Shown here: piece by piece, positions 1 to 10,922 of the stretch | How the letters are laid out: each line of letters begins with the position of its first letter | Position numbering within the stretch: the first letter of the stretch is position 1 | Assembly (NCBI GenBank): GCA_943737045.1 | Contig: CALSFV010000474.1 | Location: forward strand, 1 to 64,000 | Origin: Parapristionchus giblindavisi | Taxonomy: Eukaryota; Nematoda; Chromadorea; Rhabditida; Diplogasteridae | Length of the DNA stretch: 64,000 nucleotides | Direction of reading: 5' to 3' | Notes under the pieces: generated by a model | The model's input: only the letters and a program-made list of their open reading frames with translations | Database searches by the model: none | Told to the model about the DNA's origin: nothing | Translations under genes and position numbers: made by a program

Positions 1-206
1 TATTTACTATGACTGAGAACATCTTTGTAACACTGAGTAGTGGTCATTTCCCCTTCCTCTCTCTCCGACCCTCTCCCTCTCTATCCTTCTCTCTCCCCTC
101 TCCCTCTCTCTGTCCCTCTCATTCTTCCTCTTAGTCAGTAACACCTGACGATGTCCAATCATTGAATTGAAGTTGAATAGTTCAATTCTCTCATTAATCT
201 CAATAT

Positions 207-2681
207 TCATACCTGTGATCCTGTATATTCAAATATTTCTTTTTCTTCTTTTCTTTGTTTTCCTTTTGATCTTTGATAACATACAACCATTATACATGAT
301 CCAACTACAAGAACAAGAAGAACAAATGCAAGAAGAACGAAGACTCCTGCCATCCTGAATTTATATTCATTAGTAGATCAATCACATATTAAATATATTC
401 AATATGACTCTTTAAAATAGAAATCTTGAAATTAAAATTTGTTCTTGGATTTTTTTTCATATTTCCCCACTAAAATTAGATTATATTTATTGGAAAAAAT
501 ATATCTGTAATATGAAAGAGCAAAATTTGAGAACTGTATTAAATGAATTAAAGAATGTATGAATGAATATTGTTATTAATTTAACTACTCTCAAAAAGTT
601 TTTTTAAACAGTTTTATGAAAGAGGATTGGAAACTAGATAAACATTATTGATTAACTCAATGAAACAAAATGTGTTTCATCAAGTACAAAATGTTCGAGT
701 GCAAGAAAATATATGAAGTATCAAAATAAATAAAAAAATTCAATCAATCGTAAAATCTCTATGATGTATGATTAATAAATATTCAATCTAATCAAAATAG
801 GAAAATGCGAAAATTTGCAGTAAGAAAATTGAAAATAACTTCTCTTTTCATATACCTATTTTTTCATATAATTTTCGTTTAAATTTTTTTCAGAAATATA
901 CTGAAAATCTTTTTTTAAACTTTTCTTTGTCAATTCATTCAATAGTGAGTTGATTTAATATATTATTAACAACAACTCTATCAATATATTTGAACATACC
1001 AGAATTGATCTTTGGGACAACATCCATCGAGACAACATCCTGCATTCTTTTCACACCTATAATTATAATATCTATCATCTATAAAATAATATATTAATTC
1101 ATCTATAGAATGAATCAATATAAAAGAATTATTTATTTTCATAGTGAAGGTACCTTCAAAACATAAAAAAAGTGAAACATTTGCCACAAATTGTGACAAA
1201 ATTTGACAAATCCTTTTTTTCCGATTTTTATCATTTTCAGGTTATTGATGATGTATTATCTATAGATATAAGGTGATTTAGTGTGGATGTGTTTGCTCAT
1301 TGCACTTACGTAGGACAAAAGTAAAAGAAAATTAACCGGGAGCGCTGCAAACAAAATTGGTATGTGTAGCATAGCATACTGTAGAATCTTACTGTAAATG
1401 TGGTTTTTTATAATTAGCCTATTTATGAACGTATCCATGACTCCCTACAGCGAATTTACACAGTTTGGATCACATTAAACAGACTGCAAAAATGGTATAC
1501 TGTAAAAATTCCTGCCTAATAGCTTTCACATTTATTTAATTTTTTTTCAAGTCTATTATTCAATCTCACTGATGCTGAAGTACCCCATAATCTAATAAGA
1601 AACAACTGTGTTTAGATAACATAATACAAAGTTTTCAAATCTTGTGAACTTTTGCCACAATTTCTCACATACGTTCCACTTTTTTTCGTTTTGAAGGTAC
1701 ATAGATATATTCGAAATAAATAAAAAGAATGAATAAAATTGGTAGTAATAATAGTAATATAAAAAGGATACATGAGTGTAACTGTTTGATTGGCTGTATG
1801 TTTAGCTGTGTAAACACATCGAATAAAGGCTGATTGAGCACCTTAATCAATCAATAAATCAATAGAAGGTAGATCAATGAATACCTTCTAATTCAGATCG
1901 AACGAAGTTTCCAATTGTTCCATGTTGAAATACTTCAGTTCCACTTGTAGGAATGGATACAGAAGGAACATCTGCATTCTGTCTGAATATGGATAGTATA
2001 GATAATATCCATTCATTCTTTATATTATCCCTTTATATCATCCAAGAAATTATAAAATTATCAATTTCTTTAATTTTTAGCAACAAGATAAATACTTACA
2101 AATATATTTTTTGACAATGTGGTTAATATAAATCTACTATTCTAACCAGTCTATCTCTTTTCTCCTCTCTTTCATTCCATCATATTCTGGAGGTATGTGT
2201 GAAGAGTGTATTAGATCACTCTATCCCTCTCCCTTTCTCTCTCCTTCTCCCTCTCCTTCCCCTCTCCCTCTCCATCTCCCCCCCCTCCCTCTCTCATCTG
2301 AATCCTCTATCTATCGATGAGTGAATATTCTTCTGTATGCATGGTCCAAGGAGACGGAAGTGATTTGTTCTCTTTACTATCACAGAAAAAAAGATGAAAA
2401 AGAGATGATAGAGTATAAGAAGATGACGATGAATGAATAAGAGAGAGAAGAAAGACTAGTTTACATTTATTTTCAAATACGGGGAAAATTACTATAATAA
2501 TATTTATTATAAAGCAAAGTCTTGATTCATACACATAGATAAGATGATAAGTTTAAATTAAATTAAAATGGAAAATATGAACTTACAAGAGAATGGGATT
2601 ATTATTGACAACAATAGGATTATTGAGTGAAGTGAATGAATTTGATGAAGGAAGAACTCCCCAACGAGATGTTTGACTCAT
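207..2681 (-). CDS. Cysteine-rich single-pass membrane protein (Shisa/VOPP1-like layout)
   Basis: Five exons (2587-2681, 1885-1982, 1772-1841, 1000-1056, 207-354) join in frame to 155 residues, starting at ATG 2681-2679 and ending at TGA 207-209. The N-terminal ~90 residues are polar. A short cysteine cluster follows (C-E-K-N-A-G-C-C-L-D-G-C-C-P), then at once a hydrophobic segment (AGVFVLLAFVLLVLVVGSCI), then a basic tail rich in Lys/Arg/Glu ending in GSQV. The order CC-x3-CC, membrane span, basic tail resembles Shisa, WBP1 and VOPP1 proteins, but no family is firmly identified. No classical signal peptide is visible, so an upstream exon may exist. The C-terminal GSQV could act as a PDZ ligand (inference). 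The intron between 1000 and 354 is AT-rich with no other feature. Confidence 0.6.
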
Positions 2682-3057
2682 TCTTAAGGAGAATTAATAG
2701 ATATTGATTAATATTGATTAGATCATGATGAGAGATACGTTAAGGAGATATTGAATTTGAAAAGTTCATAAATACAAAATTATCATTTTTCCTCTAAAAT
2801 CATAAAATATGTGATAAACGTAAAGAACAAATTGGATTTAGGAATAGAAAATTGTATATGGAATGTATATGTAGACGGTTAAGTGATTAGGTCAATTATG
2901 TAATGAATAAACAATAATATAAGAAAAATAAGATGAACGATATGGAAATAAAATGAGTATTTAAGGGAACACAGAAATGATGAAAAGAAGGATGCGAATA
3001 AAAGAATGAATGAATGGTAGAATATTTAAAAGGGACAAAAGAAAAGAATGTCTATAG

Positions 3058-3303
3058 ATGAGAAAGACAAGAGATTCCACTTATCTCTCTATCATTTGTT
3101 TGTTCATCAATCAATTCATCATATCTAATCAGAATAATCAATATTCAATCAATAATTGTGATACGATAGATCAGAATGAATATGAGATAAACATTATGAA
3201 AAGAGAACAGATGATATATGAAGATGAAGAAAGGACGGAAGTTTCTCAAGAATCGATCACTTCATTGTATAACGACATCGATATACCCATTCTCTCCCTC
3301 TAG
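3058..3303 (+). CDS. Doubtful small ORF, 81 codons
   Basis: ATG-initiated frame of 81 codons with a hydrophobic stretch near the start (YLSIICLFINQFIIS) and an acidic C-terminal half. It ends just inside the minisatellite. I do not recognise it. In DNA this AT-rich a frame of this length is only mildly unusual, and other genes here have much shorter exons, so it may be chance. It could also be one exon of an undetected gene. Confidence 0.2.
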   Translation: MRKTRDSTYLSIICLFINQFIISNQNNQYSINNCDTIDQNEYEINIMKREQMIYEDEERTEVSQESITSLYNDIDIPILSL

Positions 3304-3415
3304 GATCTCTCCCTCTCCCTCTAGGATCTCTCCCTCTCCCTCTAGGATCTCTCCCTCTCCCTCTAGGATCTCTCCCTCTCCCTCTAGGATCTCTCCCTCT
3401 CCCTCCATCTCTACT
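3295..3415 (+). repeat. Minisatellite, 21-bp unit, about 6 copies
   Basis: Tandem copies of a unit built from two CCCTCT-type blocks followed by AGGATC. On the + strand each unit ends in a polypyrimidine run plus TAG, which resembles a 3' splice site. Copies are nearly identical. Confidence 0.85.
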
Positions 3416-3976
3416 TCTCCCTCTGTATCATCAAAACATATCCTCATAACCATACAAGAGACGAAATGAAACAATGAATGAATATGACTGAACTACAATC
3501 AAAATGAAATAGAATATAAGTATAGATAGGGTGAACTCACTATACCATCTAAATCCTTCTGCCATCTATCCACCTTTCCCTTCCTCCTCCCTTCCCTCTC
3601 CCTAACTATCTCCTCTCTCCCCCTCCCTCTCCCTCTCCATCTCTCTCCATCTCTATCTCCCTCTCTATCTCCCTCTCCCTCTTGATCTGACTCCCTCATC
3701 CCCTTCTTCTACAAACATTCCTCTATGAGAGACCGGAATCCTCTGGAGTAGACGCCCTTCCCCCAATCGCTTTTTGGTCAATTTTCCACTCTTTATCCCC
3801 TCTCATCTACCTCCCTCTCCTTCTCATTCCCCTTCTCCCTCTCCTTCTCCCTCTTCTTCTTTCTATTTCTCCCTCCCTCTCCCTCTCCTTTTCTTCTTCT
3901 CCATCATTGTTCATCAGTTAATCTCTAGTGTATTCCATGTTTCCTTTTCTTTCTTCAATCAATATTCTTTATTCAT

Positions 3977-5338
3977 TCAAACAAGTTCAGCACAATCAGG
4001 TGTTTCTCCTATTACAGTATCGATTGGTTTATTGATTAGTTTTGATGATCGACGATTTGAATGATCTACCATACGATCATCGACACCTGTAATAATATTA
4101 GAATGAATATAATGATATGGATGAAATCATACCAATTCTCCACCAACAACTATTGGATATTGTTAATAGAACAATAGCAATCAATGCAAATGCAAGAAGG
4201 AATAAACAGAGAATTGCAAGACTGAAATGTATTATCATTTATTATATATGAGACAATGAATATAAAAGAATTATTTTTATCCAAGTATACTATCATTCAT
4301 CAACTCTCATATCATTACAGATTAGCCCTTTTTAAAATTTATTTCTATAAAACAGTTTTTCAAAGACAATTTTTTTAAATTTTATAGCCAAAAGTTCTTG
4401 GAGGAATTGGAAATGAATGATAAATGTGGGGGAAATCATTAGAATTGAATCAACAAGTCTTCCTCAATTCAAATCTTCTTCTTCATATTCGATACTCAAT
4501 CTCATATCTTTTTGTATACAATTCATAACTATTGCAATAAAATCTTATTTCTGAAAATTGTGATGACCAAGAATTTTTCAGCTTTTCGAAACGAAATATC
4601 TTCGAAGATCCTATTCCTCTCCATATGAGTTTCGAATGAATTTGTACATAGTCTAACCATTAAAACAATTCATATATTTATTTATTTATTTATTTATCAA
4701 CAAAGTAGCGATATCTAGAAAATTCTTAAAATACGACGAATCTTACGAAATTTAATAAGGATTGATTATATTCTCATTATTAATTAAGTATTTCTATGTT
4801 TCAGTTTTCCTTTGATACTCTTTGAACTATAGTTCATAGATGAAGTGAATGGATTTGACAGTTATAAGATATAAATATAATGAGATAAAGTTATTGTACT
4901 TCATATCTAGGCAACGGATAGTTGTATTGATTATGAATAATAAAAAAGAATAGAGACTAAATATAAATATATCAAATAGTTTTTATTGATCTCTCAAATA
5001 ATATGCGGTCTTTATGGCAGGAAAGAATTAGATGAAAAGAAAGAGGGAAGACTATATCGATTCAAGGATGACGGAATGTACTGTAACTGCCATTGGACTA
5101 TAATACATTTGTTGATTTAACAAAATAATTTGTAGATAATCTCTCTCCAAAATGTATGGATAATCAGAATATCGTGAATATAAGCAAATGAATATCATGA
5201 TACATCTTGTTGGAGAACGATTACTCCATATTTGGGTTTGCTCCCTGTGTAATTGAAAAATTTTTAAAAAAAGTATAGATACCTCAATCCAATTGCTGCC
5301 TTCTCAACGAATGATGCTGTTAATTGAATACTAACCAT
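3977..5338 (-). CDS. Small single-pass membrane protein
   Basis: Three exons (5283-5350 or from ATG 5338, 4133-4221, 3977-4086) splice with matching phases to 84 residues. A short N-terminus (MVSIQLTASFVEKAAIGLS) runs into a strong membrane segment (LAILCLFLLAFALIAIVLL), followed by a short TISNSCWWRIG stretch and a ~35-residue hydrophilic tail ending DCAELV before TGA at 3977-3979. The first exon stays open upstream of the ATG to an acceptor at 5350, so the true start may lie in a further 5' exon. The first intron is about 1 kb, long for this region. Family unknown. Confidence 0.5.
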
Positions 5339-5350
5339 GGTTAATACATT

Positions 5351-6068
5351 CTGAAATAGAAGAAGACAATAGGAATTGATATAAATGGATGTAATGATAG
5401 AGGAAGGAGATAAGGGAGGTGAATAGATGGAGAAGAGAGGAGGAGGGGGAGGGAGGAGAGAGGGAGATAGGGAGGAGAAGGAGAGGGAGGAGGAGTGAGA
5501 TACCACTTCGTTACTTCGTGTGAAGAAGTTGGAAGAATCAGAGGAAGTTGGAAAAGAAGAGGAAATTTGAATTTGAGAAGAAAGAAGAAGAAAAGAAGTA
5601 CGGTATGATGAAGAATATTGATTGGTTATTTAGATGATGAAGAAATGAAACAAATTGAGAAGAATTGATGATAGAAGAAATGGAATGAAAGAGAAGATAT
5701 ATGGGAACGAATTGAATACTATCTTATGGTAGATTAATTGAATGGAAAGAGAGGGAGGGGAGAGGGAGAGGGAGAGGGAGAGGAAGAAGGGGAGGGGAGA
5801 GGGAGAGGGAGAAGGGACAGAGAGAGGGGGAGAGAGAGAGAGAGGGGACAGAGAGAGAGGGAGAGGGAGATAGGGTGGGATGGTAGATAAGGAATAGCTG
5901 GAATTGTGTGAATCTGATGGTTTAGTTGAATAAGAGATTGAATTAAGGTTGAGTAGTGAGGATGTCTAATGGAAGAAAAGAAGAAATTTAAGAAGAAGAA
6001 GAAGAAGAATAGAAGGATGAAAGAGAGGAAGAGGGAGAGAGAGGAGAGAGAAAGGGGAGAGAGAGAGG

Positions 6069-6110
<42 letters not shown>

Positions 6111-6551
6111 GATGAATTTAGTAAGAGATTATAATAGAAGAGAGAAAGGATGGATTACTATAGTTGTAAGTAGAATGTATAAACACAAAAGACAAAGACT
6201 CACATATATCATATATAAGGGAATAGGAAAGAAAGAAATTGCAAAAACATAGATATCAAAGTTGCTTTTCACTTTTATTCCATGTCTTTCCATAGAGTGC
6301 ACAGGAGTGAGAGAAAAACATATTTCATTCGGAAGTTTCCTTATCTTGAAACTTTTTTTTTAAATATTTTTTTCTATTCAGCCTCTCTTTCATCCATAGT
6401 TTAATCACGATGCATCATAAATTTGCATATTTGCATACGACGAGGATAAATGTCTAAAGAAGAAGAGAAAGACATTTGCATATTGTATATGATAATGTGA
6501 TGATGATAGAAAATGTGTCTATACGTGTCAGTCGATTGAAGTAAGGAAGGA
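5351..6551. other. Intergenic region with purine-rich blocks
   Basis: Contains GA-rich low-complexity blocks at about 5400-5490, 5750-5880 and 6020-6105, the last ending in a run of GA dinucleotides. The 300 bases before PRP39 are AT-rich. No convincing coding exons were seen on either strand. Confidence 0.6.
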
Positions 6552-9500
6552 ATGGGAAGGAAACGTTCTTTATCTCGATCTATCTCTCCAACTAATCAAC
6601 CATCAAGGTATCTATCTATATTTATCATTTTATATTGTATTTATCAATGAAATCAATCAATATTTTACTTTTTGCATTGTTTATAAGAATGAAATAGGAT
6701 AGTTGAAGGTTAAAAATAGTTGGATAAAGAGTGGGATAGAGTTAAATAATGAAATAGATCATTAGTATTTATTTGTGTTTTCGTTGTTCTCATCGAAGTT
6801 ACAACGAAAATAAATAGAAGTAGTTGTTGAATTGGAAGATGGAAGAAAATGATAGAATAGAATATGTATGGATCTATATTAGAGATTAGAGATAATGAAT
6901 GGTACTCACGATATAATGAAATAAGGTGGAGGAGTTAGATGTAAAGGGGAGAGAGGGTGAGGGGGGGGGGGGGGGTAACGATAGAGATGGGAAACTATAA
7001 AATGAGACTGAAGGAGGAGGTGTTGAATTTGAAGGTGGTAGAAGAATATGGGGAAATGGGAGGGGAGAAGAGGGTGGGGGGAGAGGAGAGAGGAGGGGAA
7101 TGAGGGAGGAGAGAGAAGAGAGGAGAGGAGAGAGGAGGGGAATGAGGGAGGGAGAGGCGAGGGGATAACGACTGTAGCAGCTTTTCTAATAATTGTTGAC
7201 TATGGAATGAATTGAAGGAAGGAGAGAAAAGAGACAAAAGAATCTAAACAATCTAATGATGGAAAGAAGAATATGGATATTATGTAAGTTGATATTTGAT
7301 CTTTGATGATGAATTATTTATTTCAGCAATGAATTGGCTCTATCAACACCATCGATTGGTGATATAATCAATAAATGGAAAGGAAACTATGAAGAATCTT
7401 CATTATGGAGTGAATTAGTGAAAGAAATGGAGAAAGAGAAAGAAAATATTTCCTCATCATCAATTAGAGCTGTATATTCAGAGGTATGAATATTTGTCTA
7501 TTCATCTCATATTTCATATCTCTCATTAAGGTTCTTGATCGATATCCATATTGTTATGGTTATTGGTGTAAATGGGCTGCTTATGAAGGAACAAAGAGTT
7601 CTAATCGAACTATTGAAGTACTTTATTCATTCATTCATTCATTCATTCATTCATTCATTCAATATATTACAGGTATTCGAGAAAGGATTGAGTGTATTCC
7701 CTTTATCAGTTGATATTTGGATGGCTTATCTAAGATATATGAGAAATGAATTATCTAATCGATCTAATGGAATTGAAGGAATACAAAGGTAGAATGAAGA
7801 TAAAGAATAAGATATGAACAAATAGAAGGGAATAGTTGATTGAATGTAATAGGAGATGGAGAATAGAATAGATAATAGATAATAGATTATGAAATGATAT
7901 AGTAAAGGAATACATTGATGTATTCATTCATTTAACTTGTACATATATGATATCCATAATGAGATATAGACGAGATTATAATAGACTATGAAGATAATGA
8001 ATGATATTATATATGTTACAGATTAAATGCACGAGCACTCGTTACAGTAGGAAAAGAATGGAAAAGTGGTCCTGTTTGGAAATATGTTCTCGAATTTGAA
8101 AAGTCATTGAACAATAATCAGGTACATCAATTATTGAAGTTGATGCACGGTAGATATAGCTATCGATTGGATAGGCATACTGTATATCGGATTTTCGATT
8201 GGAAGAACATACTGTAGATTTAATTATCGATTGCATAGGGGTACGATAGATATAGTTTTATTTAAACATGCACACGATAGATCAGATTGTATCGATTTGA
8301 GAGGAATATTAAACCTTAGTTATCGATTGAGTAGGTATATAGTAGATCTAGTGTTCGATAGGGCATGGATACTATCGATTGGAAAAGAATTTGTTAGGTC
8401 TAATTATCGTTCTGAATCGTATAGTACAGGCCTTGTTATGACTCAATAGAATATTTTGTTATCAATTACATCAAAGTGTTTTAGACAAAAATAAGAATAA
8501 GAGGATATGATGAAGTATTGTAATAGATATGCGATCATTTCAGGCATTAACTATTCTCTTAGATAATGTATTATCAATTCCAATTGAAATGATTGGAGAA
8601 CTATGGAATAATGTTGAAGAACACTTTGAGAATACAGAATGGAAAGATTTATTGAATAAAGATGAAAGAATTGAAATAGAAAAGATGTTAGATAAGAAGA
8701 TTGATGATAAGAATGAAAGGATTAAAGAGGTACTACCTAGATATAGATGAATGAAAATAGAATAAAAATTATGTCTTTATTTGTAGTTGAAATCATTAGC
8801 TCTAGAAAAGAGAAGAAAGATCTATGAGAAAACTGCTCACAAAATGGCACAAATGTCGGTTTATGAAAAGAAGGTAATCAATATTTGATGAAGTACTGTA
8901 GATTAGTTATTGATTATAGATCAAGAGAAATTACTTCCATTGGAAACCATTAGAGAAATCACAACTAACTAATTGGAAAGAGTAAGTCGTTTAAGATCAA
9001 AGATCAAAGATCAAAGATCAAAGTTGACATTATTAATGATGTATTTATGTAGATATCTTGAATGGGTGAAATCACAAGAAGATGAGACTGATCTAATCAT
9101 TCTTACATTTGAACGAGCTATTATACCATGTGCTCTCTATGAAGAATTATGGATTATGGTTTGTATTCATTTATTTTATTATCTTCCCTTCATCTTCTAT
9201 TTCAATATATTCGATATTTTTGTCTTCAACTTTATCAAATACAGGATATGGCATAGCTTGATTTGATTTACATTTCATGTTGAAATATCGATTAATCTTC
9301 AATTTCATTACAGTATGCTCATTGGCGAGAATCTCGAAAGGAATTTGTAGAATCAGAATCGATTCTAGAAAGAGCTCATTATATTCATTGTCCAAAGTCT
9401 CCAATGATTACTCTATTGTATTCATCGACTATTGAAGCGAAGAGTTTGTTTCATGTATACTGTATCTCTTATCGATTGACTGATTGTAGAGAGTCCTAAA

Positions 9501-10273
9501 GAAGCTCTTTCCATTCTTCGTTCATTCAATATGGTTGTTCCTGGTAATCTTATGATAATCAATCGATATCTTGCAACTCTTAAAAGACAATTGAAACAAT
9601 CAGGGTAAGAAGATTTTATTGATTGGCTGATCTAGATTACTGTAATTATAGTGAGAAAGAGATAATTCGTGTTTATGAGAATCTTATCAAGTATGGAGAT
9701 ATTTCTCCTTCAGAGGATAACTTTGAGGTATCTTTCAATCAATCAATAAATCAATAATGATTGATTTGAGCCTTCACGTGAGATTGTTTCATACTATTCA
9801 ATGCATTTTGCTCGTTATCTTGCCAAAGTATTAAAAGATCATACAACAGCTGAAGAAGTGATTAGAGCTGCTATTAAAAAGGATTTCGTATGTTATATTC
9901 ATTATATTGATTGATTCAATCAATATTCTATCAGGATAATGAACAACTCTATCTACAATTGATTAGTATTGCAATGGATCAAAAGACAATGAATGAATTC
10001 GATGTTTGTGAGGTATTGCTCTATTTATTTTGAATATATGATATTATATTGATTGATTGAGGCCTTTGATGTCTGTATTCGTAATGTCAAAGTAGATTAT
10101 GCACTTAGATTGAAGTTTTCTCAACGTAAACTTAATTTCCTTGAAGAATATTCCGCTGATATTCGAAAGTATGTTGATTTAATATTGAAACAATACTTGA
10201 ATATCTTTCATTTAGGATAAGAAGTCATACAATATTCCACAAATCTCTTATATCTAAAGTATCTCTAAAGTAA
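6552..10273 (+). CDS. PRPF39: Pre-mRNA-processing factor 39 (U1 snRNP-associated HAT-repeat protein)
   Basis: Sixteen exons give 545 residues: 6552-6607, 7327-7483, 7531-7617, 7673-7788, 8022-8121, 8544-8729, 8787-8873, 8920-8981, 9053-9158, 9314-9443, 9490-9604, 9652-9727, 9771-9887, 9935-10012, 10062-10168, 10216-10273. All phases match. The protein is a chain of HAT (half-a-TPR) repeats: segments such as YGYWCKWAAYEG, VDIWMAYLRYM and LYEELWIMYAHW carry the spaced aromatic residues of the family, and RNYFHWKPLEKSQLTNWKEY is a Prp39 hallmark. PRP39 acts in the nucleus in U1 snRNP and 5' splice-site recognition. The N-terminus is short and RS-like (MGRKRSLSRS), so the protein is compact compared with vertebrate PRPF39. 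Introns are 40-60 nt except the first (719 nt, containing a 15-nt G run near 6961) and the fifth (422 nt, with repeated ATCGATTG motifs). Confidence 0.92.
6920..7165. repeat. Purine-rich low-complexity tract with poly-G run
   Basis: Lies in the first intron of PRPF39. It holds a homopolymer of about 15 G near 6961-6975 followed by GAGAGGAGAGGAGGGG-type imperfect repeats. Confidence 0.8.
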
Positions 10274-10922
10274 TATCTACAATGCATCTAAATTGTTCAT
10301 TTTATCGTCTACTTTTTGTTCTAGTTATTAGAAGAAACGTGTATATTCAATATGTGTAAAGAATATCGATAAAGCTTCAATTACCAAATCATCGTTTCAC
10401 TTGCAAATTTTTCTTGAAAATCGGACAAGATACGGTCATTTTGAATATTCATGGAAACCGCGCGTTCAACGGTCCAAAGGTGCGCATATTTCATGTGCAG
10501 CGCGTGACTCCGCCTCCTCAGCTGATTCTTGAAAACGTAGAAGCGATGCAGTTATTATAGTAGTATGAGGGGTCTTTGTGTCCTCTATTTGAATTTGATT
10601 GGATGGTACTGACAGGTATTCATAGTCGGATAGATTCTAGTTGGTTCATATTAGTTTATCAATTGGTATTCAAGATAGAATAAGATAAATGTAGATTTAA
10701 AGTACTGTGTAAGTGTAGATGGTACTATTAGTTTGTCCTCGTGACTACTACAATTATCATGCGTTTACTCTCTTCTTTCTTCTTTCATTTCTTAGTCGGC
10801 CTCTGTTTCATTACGAAATCATATTGATTCTTGGTGTACATTTCTTCTCTTGTATTGGCCTTCTTGTATTGGCTCTGTTCATTGACTCATATTCTCTTTC
10901 ATAATCAGATCTTTCTTAGATA
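10274..10922. promoter_or_regulatory. Intergenic region between PRPF39 and ATG18
   Basis: About 650 bases. A locally GC-rich patch at 10455-10545 (GCGCG-containing, with TGCGCAT and CAGCGCGTGACTCCGCC) stands out from the AT background and is a plausible promoter for the downstream autophagy gene. A 61-codon hydrophobic ORF at 10719-10904 is present but has no other support. Confidence 0.35.

Larger units (their letters stand above)
2682..3976. other. Intergenic region with CT-rich tracts and a 21-bp minisatellite
   Basis: AT-rich sequence with pyrimidine-rich stretches at about 3560-3690 and 3790-3890. A minisatellite lies at 3295-3415. One uninterrupted frame on the + strand (3058-3303, 81 codons, hydrophobic start, acidic middle) could be a small gene, but nothing else supports it. 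Confidence 0.5.

Noticed and set aside
5264..5506. 80-codon Ser/Pro-rich ORF
   Set aside because: Mostly translation of a GA/CT-rich tract; only its last ~23 codons belong to a supported exon.
8231..8449. 72-codon ORF inside PRPF39 intron 5
   Set aside because: Made of repeated ATCGATTG words; splicing directly across it gives the expected PRP39 protein.
10719..10904. 61-codon hydrophobic ORF between PRPF39 and ATG18
   Set aside because: Has an ATG but no splice partners or recognisable family, and lies in the likely promoter region.
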